64,000 nt of DNA from assembly GCF_035609205.1 (NCBI RefSeq), contig NZ_CP141184.1, positions 2,632,501-2,696,500 of the forward strand, read 5' to 3'. Under the pieces are notes generated by a model. That model searched no databases, was not told the DNA's origin, and saw only the letters and a list, made by a program, of their open reading frames with translations. Below are positions 51,125 to 60,725 of this stretch, in pieces; position 1 is the stretch's first letter, and every line of letters starts with the position of its first letter. A program made the translations under genes and the position numbers. The stretch is from Hymenobacter sp. GOD-10R. Its GTDB lineage: Bacteria > Bacteroidota > Bacteroidia > Cytophagales > Hymenobacteraceae.

Positions 51125-52645
51125 TTATTTAAGCGGCGGCGTCATGTTGGTATAACCTAGCTCTTGCACCGTGAAGGCGCCAGCCGATTTTAGCTTGAGC
51201 GTAGATAATATCTCTGAGGGGAAGAATAGCTCGCTCATCACCGTTAAGCCTTGGTCAGCAAACAATTCCACCGAGCTAGCATCGAAGAGGAGGGTGAGGT
51301 CGGTGCCGGGCGTGGTGGCGAGGCGTGGGGCCGTATGACGACCCGCAAACTTGTTGCTGAAGCCGCTTTGTCCGGCCTTGGTGCGGTCGATAAAATACTG
51401 GTTCTTCGCCTTGTCGTAGCCGATGGCCAGTTCCTCTCCCTTGCTGTTCGATAGTACCAACGAGAAGCTAGCCAGCTGCTTGGTGCTGAGCTTTAGCTGA
51501 AACTTGTCGCCTGTATTCTTGATTTTCGAGGCTAGGTCGTACTCCTTCGATACCGTAACATCCTTCAAGGTAACGCTGGGCTGGGCTAGCTTGCTAAGCT
51601 CCTTTACGGGTTGTGAGGTCAGGTAAATATCCTGGCCTACTTGCTGCAAAGCTAGCTCGCGGGGCACGGTGGTGGCGTTGCGCCAGGGTGACGTCGGTAC
51701 TTGGTTGGCGTACTCCCAATTGCTCATCCACCCCAGAAAAATGCGGCGGTTGCCGGTGTTGTTCCATGTTACGCCGGCGTAGTCGTCGGGACCATAGTCG
51801 GCCCACTTGGTTTTGGTGCTGCTCGGAGTGAATGTCTTGCCGTCGAAGTTGCCGACGAAGTACTGCGTAGCCGAGCCACCGTTAGGCCCGCCGGGGTTTA
51901 GGTTGACGATGAGTACCCAGTGGGTTTTACCGTTGAGCGTAAGAGGAAATAAATCCGGGCATTCCCACACGCCGCCGTGGGCCCCCAGCTTCTCGCCAAA
52001 CTCGCTGAGCTTGGTCCAGTCCTTCAGGTTTGGCGAGGCATAGAATGTTATACGGTCCTTCGTGGCAAGGGTCATCACCCACTTTTTACTGGCTTCGTGC
52101 CAGCTCACTTTTGGGTCGCGGAAATCCTGAATGCCAGGGTTCTTGAGCACCGGGTTGCCGGCGTATTTCGTCCAAGTTTTGCCCGCGTCGAGGCTGTAGG
52201 CTAGGCTCTGGTTTTGGTGTTTGTTGGTGCCCTTCTTCTCCTCCTTCGGGTCGTGGTGGGTGAAGATGGCTACCAGTGGCGTTTGGCCGTTTTTGCCAAA
52301 GCCCGAGGTGTTCTTGCTGTCCACCACGGCGCTACCCGAGAAGATGTAGCCTAGGCTATCAGGATAAAGCGCAATAGGTTGTTCCTGCCACTTCACCAAA
52401 TCGGTGCTGGTGGCGTGGCCCCAGTGCATGGGCCCCCACACCATAGCACCTGGGTAGTACTGAAAGAACAAGTGATAGGTGCCCTGGTAGAATACCATGC
52501 CGTTGGGGTCGTTCATCCAGTGCGCGGCCGGGCTGAAATGGTAGGCCGGACGGTATTGGGGCGTAGCAGGAGGCGTGGCGTTTTGCGCGTGACTACGCGA
52601 CGCCAAGCCTGCGAAGGCCAGCGCCAACAAGATTGTCTTTTTCAT
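51125..52645 (-). CDS. GH32 fructan hydrolase (levanase/inulinase/invertase type), exported
   Basis: A 506-residue protein with a Sec signal (MKKTILLALAFAGLASRSHA then QN). The N-terminal five-bladed propeller holds the catalytic triad: nucleophile D46 in HWMNDPNGMV, transition-state Asp in QDFRDPKVSW (about D177) and acid/base Glu in VWECPDLFPL (about E228). The C-terminal beta sandwich (about 350-500) closes it with SSVELFADQG. It cleaves terminal or internal fructosyl bonds of levan, inulin or sucrose. It is the last gene of the minus-strand fructan locus, next to the fructokinase. Confidence 0.95.
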   Translation of the reverse strand: MKKTILLALAFAGLASRSHAQNATPPATPQYRPAYHFSPAAHWMNDPNGMVFYQGTYHLFFQYYPGAMVWGPMHWGHATSTDLVKWQEQPIALYPDSLGYIFSGSAVVDSKNTSGFGKNGQTPLVAIFTHHDPKEEKKGTNKHQNQSLAYSLDAGKTWTKYAGNPVLKNPGIQDFRDPKVSWHEASKKWVMTLATKDRITFYASPNLKDWTKLSEFGEKLGAHGGVWECPDLFPLTLNGKTHWVLIVNLNPGGPNGGSATQYFVGNFDGKTFTPSSTKTKWADYGPDDYAGVTWNNTGNRRIFLGWMSNWEYANQVPTSPWRNATTVPRELALQQVGQDIYLTSQPVKELSKLAQPSVTLKDVTVSKEYDLASKIKNTGDKFQLKLSTKQLASFSLVLSNSKGEELAIGYDKAKNQYFIDRTKAGQSGFSNKFAGRHTAPRLATTPGTDLTLLFDASSVELFADQGLTVMSELFFPSEILSTLKLKSAGAFTVQELGYTNMTPPLK

Positions 52646-52750
52646 GGGTGGGCGGAGTATCGGCGAGTAGCTGTCGATTCGCAGTTGCTATCACCGGCTG
52701 TAACCTGTCAGAAAGCACTGCCGCAAGTGGCAGCTGGGACTCAGCAATTA

Positions 52751-53647
52751 TTAGCTATTTATGGTCGATTGAGTCAACAACTGAGTGACGTCGGCTTCGG
52801 AAAGGACGGGCGTGGCACCTTGGTAGGTAGCTACTAGTGCGCCCGTAGCGCAGGCGCGGCGCAGACATTCTTCCGGCGCAAGACCAGCTTGCCAGCCCGT
52901 AAGCAAAGCCGCTAGAAAGGCGTCGCCGCTGCCAATGGTGTCCTTCACCTCCACGGAGAAGCCGGGGCTGTGGTACAGTTGGCCCTTGGTCCAGAGCTGG
53001 GCGCCGTCGGCACCTAGGGTCACGCACACGGCCTGTAAGCCGAAGCGTTGCGCCAGCCACTCCAGTGCCGAGTCGTCATCGGCATTCTTCCCAAACCACG
53101 CCAGAATTTCGGCTAGCTCGTGGTGGTTCATCTTTACTAAGTCGCAATGCTCCAATAGGTATTGCACTACTTCGCGGGTGTAATGCGGCGGGCGCATGTT
53201 CACGTCGAACACCTTGAACTTAGCTTGCTGCAACAAGCGGTAGAGCGTTTCGCGCGTGGCAGGGGTGCGGGCGGCTAAGCTGCCAAACACGAACATATCG
53301 GCCTCGCTGACAAGGTCGCTCAGCGTCTCATCGTACTGAATATAATCCCAGGCGACGGGCTGTACAATTTTGTAAACCACTTCGTTGCGGTCATCCACGT
53401 TGGCTTTCACCACGCCCGTGAGGTGGGTATGGCCTTGTTGCATGAAGTTGGTGTGCAGGCCGCGTTCGTGCAGAAAATCTACCAGTTCCTTGCCTAGGTC
53501 GTCGTCGCCGATCCGACTGATAAGCTCAACCGACTGGCCAAGCTGGTGCAAATGAATGGCTACGTTGAAGGGCGCGCCGCCGGGCTGCTTGCCGGTGGGG
53601 AGCACGTCCCAAAGGGTTTCACCAAAACAGACGATGGTATTAGGCAT
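52751..53647 (-). CDS. PfkB-family carbohydrate kinase, probable fructokinase
   Basis: A 298-residue ribokinase-like enzyme. The N-terminus (IVCFGETLWDVLPTGKQPGG) carries the substrate site and the C-terminal signature KDTIGSGDAFLAALLTGWQA contains the catalytic base (about D243). It phosphorylates a sugar with ATP in the cytoplasm; fructose is expected because the neighbours are a GH32 enzyme and a sugar porter. It lies 105 bases upstream of GH32, on the same strand. Confidence 0.93.
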   Translation of the reverse strand: MPNTIVCFGETLWDVLPTGKQPGGAPFNVAIHLHQLGQSVELISRIGDDDLGKELVDFLHERGLHTNFMQQGHTHLTGVVKANVDDRNEVVYKIVQPVAWDYIQYDETLSDLVSEADMFVFGSLAARTPATRETLYRLLQQAKFKVFDVNMRPPHYTREVVQYLLEHCDLVKMNHHELAEILAWFGKNADDDSALEWLAQRFGLQAVCVTLGADGAQLWTKGQLYHSPGFSVEVKDTIGSGDAFLAALLTGWQAGLAPEECLRRACATGALVATYQGATPVLSEADVTQLLTQSTINS

Positions 53648-53668
53648 AAGATCTCAGTTTGTAGAAGG

Positions 53669-53720
53669 CTTGAACATCACGCTTCGCGGGGCGGACGCCA
53701 GATGAAACATGACGTTCAAG
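53669..53720. repeat. imperfect stem-loop between porter and kinase genes
   Basis: CTTGAACATCA (53669-53679) and TGACGTTCAAG (53710-53720) pair with one mismatch around a 30-base centre. It lies just past the stop of the minus-strand porter gene and could be a terminator or a processing site. Confidence 0.4.
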
Positions 53721-53730
53721 TTGTTTTATT

Positions 53731-55068
53731 CTAATGAATTACCAACGTTTTTTCCAATTGCTCCAGACTAGTGCCTTTCGTTTCGGGCATGATGCGCCAC
53801 ACAAACAGCAACTGGAGCACCATCATCGCGCAGAAAAAGGCGAAAGTGTTGCCGCCGCCTAGCTTCTCGGCAAAGTAGGGGAAGGTAAACGTGATGATGG
53901 CCGCCATCACCCAGTGCGTTGAGGAACCTAGGGCCTGACCCTTGGCACGCACGGCATTCGGAAAAATCTCGGAGATGAACACCCAGATAACCGCGCCTTG
54001 CGAAAAGGCGAAGAACCCGATGTAGACAAACAGTAGCATCGGCACCAGCATACCGCCAAACTCGCCGAATTCCTTCAGGTAGAACGCTCGAGCCACTAAA
54101 CCTAGGGTAGCAATCAGGCCAAAGGAGCCCACGAGCATCAGCTTGCGTCGGCCAAACTTGTCGATGATGTTGACGCCAAGCATGGTGAAGATCAGGTTCA
54201 CCAACCCCACGCCCGCCGACGACAGCAGCGCCGAATCCTTACCGAGCCCAGTCATTTCGAAAATGCGCGGGGCGAAGTAGATGATGGCGTTGATGCCCGA
54301 CACCTGGTTGAACACTGCGAACAGCACAGCCAGCATCATGGGCTTGCGGTAGGAGCCCGCCAGCAATGATTCGCCGCCACCGTCGGCTTTATCGTTGGCG
54401 TTGGAGGTCAGGATGGTCGTCACGTCTTGGTCGGCGGTGGTAGGGTCGATGCGGCGCAGCACGTCGCGGCCTTCCTCCACGCGGCCCTGGCTCAGCAGCC
54501 AACGGGGGCTTTCGGGTACTTTAAACAGGAGCAGGAAAAAAGCGAGGGCAGGAGCGGCTTGTACGCCGAGCATCCAGCGCCAAGCATTGTCGCCGAGGTT
54601 AACCAACAGATAGTTAGAAAGGTAGGCAATGAGGATACCGAACACCACATTGAATTGGAACATGCCCACCATGCGCCCCCGGTTAGCCGCCGGGGCCACT
54701 TCCGAAATGTACACCGGCGCCGTCACCGACGAAGCGCCCACCCCGAGGCCACCTAAGAAGCGGAAAGCCATGAAGGCGTACCAGTTGGAGGTAAGGGCTG
54801 CCCCCAAGGCCGATACCAAGTAGAACACGGCAATCCAGATCAGCGTCTGCCGCCGGCCTAGCTTGTCGGAGGGAATACCACCGAACATGGCGCCGAATAC
54901 CGTCCCGATCAGTGCAACGGCAATGGTAAAACCGTGCTCTAGCAGGTTCAGGCCCCAGAGCTGCTGAATGGCTTTCTCAGCCCCGGAAATAACGGCCGTG
55001 TCGAAGCCAAACAAGAAGCCGCCCAGCGCGACGACAATGGACCAGAAGAAGACGTTGCGGTTTTTCAT
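53731..55068 (-). CDS. MFS sugar porter (fructose/hexose:H+ symporter)
   Basis: A 445-residue inner-membrane protein with 12 predicted helices and the sugar-porter signatures: GGFLFGFDTAVISGA near the N-terminus, DKLGRRQTL, FRFLGGLGVGASSVTAPVYI, VPESPRWLL before the central loop, NQVSGINAIIYFAPRIFEMT, DKFGRRKLML and MPETKGTSLEQLE at the C-terminus. It imports a free hexose with protons, here most likely fructose released in the periplasm by GH32, and delivers it to the PfkB kinase. Confidence 0.95.
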   Translation of the reverse strand: MKNRNVFFWSIVVALGGFLFGFDTAVISGAEKAIQQLWGLNLLEHGFTIAVALIGTVFGAMFGGIPSDKLGRRQTLIWIAVFYLVSALGAALTSNWYAFMAFRFLGGLGVGASSVTAPVYISEVAPAANRGRMVGMFQFNVVFGILIAYLSNYLLVNLGDNAWRWMLGVQAAPALAFFLLLFKVPESPRWLLSQGRVEEGRDVLRRIDPTTADQDVTTILTSNANDKADGGGESLLAGSYRKPMMLAVLFAVFNQVSGINAIIYFAPRIFEMTGLGKDSALLSSAGVGLVNLIFTMLGVNIIDKFGRRKLMLVGSFGLIATLGLVARAFYLKEFGEFGGMLVPMLLFVYIGFFAFSQGAVIWVFISEIFPNAVRAKGQALGSSTHWVMAAIITFTFPYFAEKLGGGNTFAFFCAMMVLQLLFVWRIMPETKGTSLEQLEKTLVIH

Positions 55069-55114
55069 TGTAAAGGGATTCTGAAGTATTGCTTTGGAAG
55101 CTAGGATTAGAACC

Positions 55115-55244
55115 TAGCTCCCCTCCTCAGATGAGGAGGGGCTGGGGGTGGTTGACCACGCGTGAGAACTATTTATTATCTCTAGTATTCTAGCTCTAGT
55201 GTTTCAACCACCCCCAACCCCTCCTCATCTGAGGAGGGGAGCTA
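55115..55244. repeat. MITE-like inverted repeat element
   Basis: Arms 55115-55155 and 55204-55244 (41 bases each) are reverse complements with one mismatch, around a 48-base A+T-richer centre. Each arm contains the inner palindrome CCCCTCCTCAGATGAGGAGG. It lies between susD and the sugar porter gene and has no coding capacity. It is likely dispersed in the genome. Confidence 0.7.
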
Positions 55245-55293
55245 GACCTAGCTTTTTAGTTTGGGTAGCTGGTAGCAATTGGGAATGAGTTGT

Positions 55294-57015
55294 TTACCAG
55301 CCATGGTTCTGCTTGTAAACGCCTTTGCTGAAGTTGATTTGGTTCAGCGGAATCGGGAGGTACTCGTCGCGGCCCTTGGTGAAGCGGGCATCTTTCAGGT
55401 GCGGACGCTTCACTTTCTCCTTGTCGAAGTAGGTGTTCAGATAGTCGCCGGCGATGCCCCAGCGCACCAGGTCGAAAAAGCGGTAACCTTCCAAGGCAAA
55501 CTCCAAGCGGCGTTCGAAGCGCAGGGCCTCGCGGGCGTACTGCTGATTCCACTGAGCGGCGCTGTAGAGGCCGATTTTATAGTTGGAAATGGGCTGTCCG
55601 CTGGTGGTTTTTAGGCGGGCCGTGCTGTTCTGGGCACGCTGCCGGATTTGGTTGATGATGGGCAGGGCTTCCGTTTGGCGACCTAGCTCAATGAGGGCTT
55701 CGGCCTTCCACAACAGTACATCGGCGAAGCGGATGATGGTCCAGTTTTTCGAAGTGCTCATGAACGGCGGCGTCTTCTGAAAGCTAGGGTCGGAAGGCAG
55801 CACGTTTTCCTTCATCGACATGAACACGCCATAAGTATTCTGGTCGCGCAGCCACGAAGTTTGGAAGATGAACGCGGGGTCGTACTTGTAGGGGTGCGAC
55901 GGGATGCCCACCGAGTGGTCGAGGCGTGGATCGACGGTATTCCTCTGAAAATCAACGGCGGCGCTTAGGTCCGAGTTGTTGAAAGTGGTGAACAGCGGCA
56001 AGCCCTGAGCATCCGTCTTGAAGGCGTTGACTAGATTCTGGCTAGGCTGGTGAAAGCCGCAGCAGCCGTAGTCCGGATTCATGGGGTAGTTCAGCTGATT
56101 GCCGCGGTCAGTGCGGCCTTTGGGCGTACCGTCATTGCGCGAAAACTGAATGGCGAACACCGATTCCACGCCGTTGTCACCGGCCGTGAGGAAGTTGGTG
56201 GCAAAATCAGGGTGCAGCGAGTATTTGCCCGAGGCAATAACTGCATCGGTGAGCGTCACGACTTCTTGGAGCTTCGCCGGGTCGGTGCCCGTCACGGTGT
56301 TGTTGTCGCTCTGCTTGTAGGCCTGGAATAGCAGCGTCTTGGCTAGGTAGGCCTGGGCCGCTGACTTATTAGCGCGGCCGATTTCGGGCTGCGTAGCGGG
56401 CAGGTTAGCCACCCCAAAGCGGAAATCCTCGGCAATCTTATCCCATAGCTGGTCGCTGGTCAGGGCCACGTTCGAAACGGTATTGTACTGGTCGGTGGGC
56501 ACCGTTTCGTCGATGTAAGGGACCTGCTTGAACAGCTCCTTCAGCAAGAAGTAGAAGTGCCCGCGCAAAAACCGGGCTTCCGCCTGCCGAATAGCTTTCG
56601 TGGGCATGGCTGCTTCGCTGACCGCGTCGAGGCGGCGCAAGGCATCGTTGGCGCGGGAAATGCCGATGAAGAGCAGGAACCACACCTGGTCCGTATTGCC
56701 AATATCGACGCGGTTGAAGGAGAAGGTTTCGTAGAAGTGAAAGGCATCTACGTCGGCCGTACCGTTGCCGCCTTTGTAGGCGTCGCCGCCGCGCACGTTG
56801 CCGTAGGGCCACATCGATGTGTAGGGAGCGGTATACACATCGTTGCCAAGCTGCGAGTACGCCGCAATGACTTGTTTATCAATGTTGGCGGGCGTGTTCA
56901 GGTCTTCGTTGGTGAGGGAGCCTTTGGGGTCCACCTCCAGGAATTTTTTATCGGAACAGCCGAAGGAAAGCGTTAGGAGCGAAAGCGCCAGCACGCCGGA
57001 TTTGATCGTTTTCAT
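55294..57015 (-). CDS. SusD/RagB-like outer-membrane lipoprotein (fructan locus)
   Basis: A 573-residue lipoprotein (signal MKTIKSGVLALSLLTLSFGC, then SDKKFLEVDPKGSLTNEDL). SusD features are AEARFLRGHFYFLLKELFKQ in the N-terminal half and IRFADVLLWKAEALIELGRQ, REALRFERRLEFALEGYRFF and LPIPLNQINFSKGVYKQNHG at the end. It binds the fructan and caps the SusC barrel. It is cotranscribed with the susC gene that ends 21 bases upstream of its start. Confidence 0.96.
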   Translation of the reverse strand: MKTIKSGVLALSLLTLSFGCSDKKFLEVDPKGSLTNEDLNTPANIDKQVIAAYSQLGNDVYTAPYTSMWPYGNVRGGDAYKGGNGTADVDAFHFYETFSFNRVDIGNTDQVWFLLFIGISRANDALRRLDAVSEAAMPTKAIRQAEARFLRGHFYFLLKELFKQVPYIDETVPTDQYNTVSNVALTSDQLWDKIAEDFRFGVANLPATQPEIGRANKSAAQAYLAKTLLFQAYKQSDNNTVTGTDPAKLQEVVTLTDAVIASGKYSLHPDFATNFLTAGDNGVESVFAIQFSRNDGTPKGRTDRGNQLNYPMNPDYGCCGFHQPSQNLVNAFKTDAQGLPLFTTFNNSDLSAAVDFQRNTVDPRLDHSVGIPSHPYKYDPAFIFQTSWLRDQNTYGVFMSMKENVLPSDPSFQKTPPFMSTSKNWTIIRFADVLLWKAEALIELGRQTEALPIINQIRQRAQNSTARLKTTSGQPISNYKIGLYSAAQWNQQYAREALRFERRLEFALEGYRFFDLVRWGIAGDYLNTYFDKEKVKRPHLKDARFTKGRDEYLPIPLNQINFSKGVYKQNHGW

Positions 57016-57036
57016 GGGAGTAGGGCTAGCTGGTAA

Positions 57037-60000
57037 TTAGAAGGATACGTTGAGGCCAGTAGTGAAAATGACCGGGATGGGGTACTGGTAATAGTTGGTC
57101 AGCTCCGGGTCGGGGCCGCTGAAGGATTTGCTCTTGGCGGTGAACAGGTTCTGACCCTGCACGTAAATCCGCACGGCTTGGAGCTTGGCTTTGCCGATCA
57201 AGTCGGTGGGCAGCGTGTAGCCGAGCTGAATGTTACGCAGCTTCAGGTAAGAGCCGTTTTCGACGAAGTAGCTGGAGGCGCGAGCTTCGTTGTTGCTGTT
57301 GATGAGCGTGACGGCTGGGATAGAAGAGCCCGTGTTTGTCGGCGACCAAGCGTCGAGGGTGCGCTGACCCCAGTTTTCGCCCGAGGCAATGGAGGCGAAG
57401 TCGGTGCGGAATTTTACGTTGTTGTACGCGTCGAGGCCCTGCACGCCTTGCAGAAACACTTGCAGATCAAAGCCTTTGTAGCTGGCACCTAGGTTCAGGC
57501 CATAAGTGAAGTTGGGCACTCCTTCCGTAATCCAGGTTTGGTCGAAGTTGTCGACTTTGCCGTCGCCGTTCAGGTCCTTGTACCGAATGCGGCCGGGGGC
57601 AGCGCCCACTTGTGTGGCGTGGCTAGCTACTTCGCCTTCGTTCTGGTAGATTCCATCGGCTACGTAGCCGTACACCGCGTTGATGGAGTGGCCTAAGCGC
57701 GTGACATCCTGGCCATTACCGCCGTAGGCGTTGATCACTTCGTCGGGCAGGAAGGTGAGCTTGTTGCGATACGTGGAGATGTTGCCGGTGATGTTGTAGG
57801 CAAACTTGTTACTCAGCTCATTCTGGTAGCTCAGCAAGAATTCCCAGCCTTTGTTCTGAATGGAAGCGCCGTTCACGTACTTGTCGCCGCCTTCGCCCAC
57901 TGCCCCTAGGTAAGGCAGGTTCACCAAGATGTCCTTGGAGTTCTTCACGAAGTAATCGACGGAACCAGTAATCTTATTCTGGAGAAAGCCGAAGTCGGCA
58001 CCTAGGTTGGTCTGGGTAGTGGTTTCCCACTTCAGGTTCGGGTTGGGCTGCTGAATGCGGCGGTAACCGGAAGGTAGGCCGGTGTCGTTGCCGTTGATGT
58101 CGTAGGCTGTGCCCTGGTCGTAGTTGAAGTTCGGATCGAGCGTACCGAGCAGCGACTGATACAGACCACGCGAGGCGAAGTTGTTAATCTCTTGGTTACC
58201 CGTCTGCCCCCAACCGGCGCGCAGCTTGAAGTCCGTCATGGCGGGCACTGTTGTCTTCAGGAAGTTCTCCTCGCTGAGGCGCCAGCCCGCCGATACGGCC
58301 GGGAACACCCCGAAGCGGTTATCGGCACCAAAGCGGGACGAACCATCACGGCGCAACGTGCCCGAAATCAGATATTTATCGGCGAAAGAGTAGTTGACCT
58401 TGCCGAAGAGAGAAGCTAGCTTGTAAGCCGTGGCGGAGCCGCCGTTGTCCTTGTTGGCCGCGCCGGCGTCTAGGTACATGTAGTTCGGGTCTTCGCTGGC
58501 AAAGTTGGTGCGCGAGGCGTAGGAGCTTTCTGAGTAGTAGCTGATGCGCTCACTGCCCGCTAGGAAGCTCAGCTGGTGCTTGGTACCTAGGGTTAGGTCG
58601 TAGTTCAAGGTGTTCTGCAACACCCAGTTACCATAGAAGCTGTTGGTCTCCGTCAGGCGGTTGTTGGCCTCCGATAGAAAGCCAGACGTGTAGGTTTTGT
58701 AGATGTTGCGGTACTTGAACAGCGAGTAGTCGATGCCGAAGCTGCTGCGTAGGTGCAGGCCTTTTATCACTTCCAGGTCAGCAAACACGTTGCCGAAGGC
58801 CCGGCCAGTGTTGGAGCGGTTCTGCTTGTTGTCGTTCAGCACCCGCAGCGGGTTGTCCCGGTCGCTCATGCCTGCCACGGGGCCGCCCCAACCCACGCCG
58901 TCCACGGTGTGCACGGGCACGATAGACGGCAGCTGGCTCGACCGGTCGCGTACGAAATCAATAGCCACTTCCGACTGCCGAGACTTCACCAATGTGAAGT
59001 TTTCGCCGATCTTCAGCTTGTTGTTGAAGAAGTTGTAGTCGGAGTTGAGGCGGGCCGTGATGCGGTTGAAGCCCGTGTATTTCAGCGTGCCCACATTGTC
59101 GTAGTAGTTCACCGACAGCAACATGCTACCCCGCTCGCCACCGTTGCTCAAGCTGAGGTTATACGACTGAATCAGGGCAGTTTGCTGCGTCTCCTTAAAC
59201 CAGTCGGTGTTGGCCGAGCGCTGGGATTTGGCCGCGTCTATAAATTCCGGCACAACGACTTGGTCGAGTACGGGCCGGCCGTCGGGACCTAGGTGCTGCT
59301 GGAAGGAGTAGAATTGGCTGGTAGGATTGAGGTTGCCGTCGTTCACGGCCGCCTGCCAATACACCCGGCCGTAGTCCTGGGTGTTGAGCATCTTCAGGCT
59401 CTTGCCAGGCTTTTGTGCGGTGAAGAAGGTCGAGAAATCAACCCGGCTAAAGCCCTTCTTGGCTTTCTTGGTCGTGATGATAATCACGCCGTTACCAGCT
59501 CGTGAACCGTAGATGCTAGCCGCCGAAGCATCCTTCAGCACCTGTATCGACTCAATGTCGTTCTGGTTGATCTGGTTGATGCCCTCGCGGGTGGGGATGC
59601 CGTCGATAACGTAGAGCGGGTCGTTGTTGCCGAGGGTGCCGATGCCGCGGATGCGAACCGTAGGGGTGCTGGCCGGCGAGCCGGTACTCGTAATGCTGAC
59701 GCCCGGCACCCGGCCTTGCAGGTTACTGACGGGGTTGGCCGCCGGCATGTCTTTGATTTGGTTTACATCGACTACCGCCACCGCGCCGGTCAGGTCAGCT
59801 TTGCGCTGAGTCTGGTAGCCGGTTACTACCACTTCATCTAGCGCTTTCGTGTCGGGGGCCAGCGAAATGGTGATGTTCGTGCGACCCGCCACGGCTACTT
59901 CTTGGCTTAGGTAACCCACGGAAGAAACGACCAGCGTAGCGTTGTCGGCCATGGTGAGAGCGAATTTGCCGTCGCCGTCGGTGGAGGCGCCGTTGGTGGT

Positions 60001-60213
60001 GCCTTTCACGACCACTGTCACGCCAGGTAGGCCCGCGCCCTTCTCATCCGTGACTTGGCCAGTCACTTTAATATCAGCCCAGAAATCGTTTGCAGCACCA
60101 GCATTTGCAAGCGCAGTTCCCGGCCCGGCGGGATGCGCAGCCACGATCATAGGCGTGGTAGCTAGCAGCGTGGGTAGCAAAAGCCGCCGCGCTAAGAGTA
60201 CACTTTTTTGCAT
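57037..60213 (-). CDS. SusC-like TonB-dependent outer-membrane transporter (fructan locus)
   Basis: A 1058-residue protein from the ATG at 60213 (MQKSVLLARRLLLPTLLATT); the longer frame to 60405 does not improve the signal peptide. After it come a carboxypeptidase-D-like domain (VTGQVTDEKGAGLPGVTVVV), VVVTGYQTQRKADLTGAVAV as TonB-box region, a plug (DPLYVIDGIPTREG; DASAASIYGSRAGNGVIIIT) and a barrel ending TTGLNVSF. It has no STN domain, consistent with control by the hybrid regulator upstream. It imports fructan oligosaccharides. Confidence 0.96.
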   Translation of the reverse strand: MQKSVLLARRLLLPTLLATTPMIVAAHPAGPGTALANAGAANDFWADIKVTGQVTDEKGAGLPGVTVVVKGTTNGASTDGDGKFALTMADNATLVVSSVGYLSQEVAVAGRTNITISLAPDTKALDEVVVTGYQTQRKADLTGAVAVVDVNQIKDMPAANPVSNLQGRVPGVSITSTGSPASTPTVRIRGIGTLGNNDPLYVIDGIPTREGINQINQNDIESIQVLKDASAASIYGSRAGNGVIIITTKKAKKGFSRVDFSTFFTAQKPGKSLKMLNTQDYGRVYWQAAVNDGNLNPTSQFYSFQQHLGPDGRPVLDQVVVPEFIDAAKSQRSANTDWFKETQQTALIQSYNLSLSNGGERGSMLLSVNYYDNVGTLKYTGFNRITARLNSDYNFFNNKLKIGENFTLVKSRQSEVAIDFVRDRSSQLPSIVPVHTVDGVGWGGPVAGMSDRDNPLRVLNDNKQNRSNTGRAFGNVFADLEVIKGLHLRSSFGIDYSLFKYRNIYKTYTSGFLSEANNRLTETNSFYGNWVLQNTLNYDLTLGTKHQLSFLAGSERISYYSESSYASRTNFASEDPNYMYLDAGAANKDNGGSATAYKLASLFGKVNYSFADKYLISGTLRRDGSSRFGADNRFGVFPAVSAGWRLSEENFLKTTVPAMTDFKLRAGWGQTGNQEINNFASRGLYQSLLGTLDPNFNYDQGTAYDINGNDTGLPSGYRRIQQPNPNLKWETTTQTNLGADFGFLQNKITGSVDYFVKNSKDILVNLPYLGAVGEGGDKYVNGASIQNKGWEFLLSYQNELSNKFAYNITGNISTYRNKLTFLPDEVINAYGGNGQDVTRLGHSINAVYGYVADGIYQNEGEVASHATQVGAAPGRIRYKDLNGDGKVDNFDQTWITEGVPNFTYGLNLGASYKGFDLQVFLQGVQGLDAYNNVKFRTDFASIASGENWGQRTLDAWSPTNTGSSIPAVTLINSNNEARASSYFVENGSYLKLRNIQLGYTLPTDLIGKAKLQAVRIYVQGQNLFTAKSKSFSGPDPELTNYYQYPIPVIFTTGLNVSF

Positions 60214-60531
60214 GGGAATTGGAGAAAGGAAAATGAGGGAATGGATGTGTTGGAGTGTAGCGCCCGTCGTGGGAGCTAGCTTGAAATGCCAGAAGAAGCG
60301 TCTGTGCAAGTGCCCCGAAAACGATTGCAGCCTGTGAGTAGTAAATAGGCTACAGAGGCGAAAGCAGGAGAGGAGCAGAGCAAGTGCGACTGGTTCATGG
60401 TTCAAAGGTCAGCCGAAAGTACCCCGGCAGGCTAGCTCGATTATTTCAAATACTATAACAAATAGTTCACGCTGGATTATTTATGTAATTATCTGTTAAT
60501 AAGCGAGTTGTTGTTTTATATGTTGAATTAA

Positions 60532-60577
60532 TGATAGCCGGAGTATCACTAATGATACCTCACTTTAGAAATTGATA
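60532..60577 (-). promoter_or_regulatory. candidate regulator-binding direct repeats upstream of susC
   Basis: TGATA occurs at 60532, 60553 and 60573 in similar contexts (AATGATAGC, AATGATACC, ATTGATACA), spaced 21 and 20 bases, so all lie on one face of the helix. The middle copy also forms a palindrome (GTATCACTAATGATAC, 60543-60558). AraC-type outputs of hybrid two-component systems bind direct repeats with such spacing. Confidence 0.45.
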
Positions 60578-60666
60578 CAGCGGAAAGCTCCTAGGTAATA
60601 ACCTGATAGTACCAAAGCCAGAACCTAGCTTACCTTAAGCAAGCCGAATGGGTGATGGTCTAAACA

Positions 60667-60704
60667 ACAATGGGCCTACGACACCAAAGTCGTAGGCCCA
60701 TTGT
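60667..60704. terminator. terminator downstream of the hybrid regulator gene
   Basis: A perfect 16-bp stem (ACAATGGGCCTACGAC and its complement) with a 6-base loop, about 210 bases past the stop of the regulator. There is no long T tract. Confidence 0.6.
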
Positions 60705-60725
60705 CTCTATAAGCTAAGCACTGCA

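Noticed and set aside
58753..59292. A 179-codon plus-strand frame opposite the fructan susC
   Set aside because: It is a shadow of the transporter's coding strand and has no domain or leader.
60213..60405. A 64-codon N-terminal extension of the fructan SusC
   Set aside because: The extension places a second unrelated sequence before a normal signal peptide that begins at the Met at 60213.
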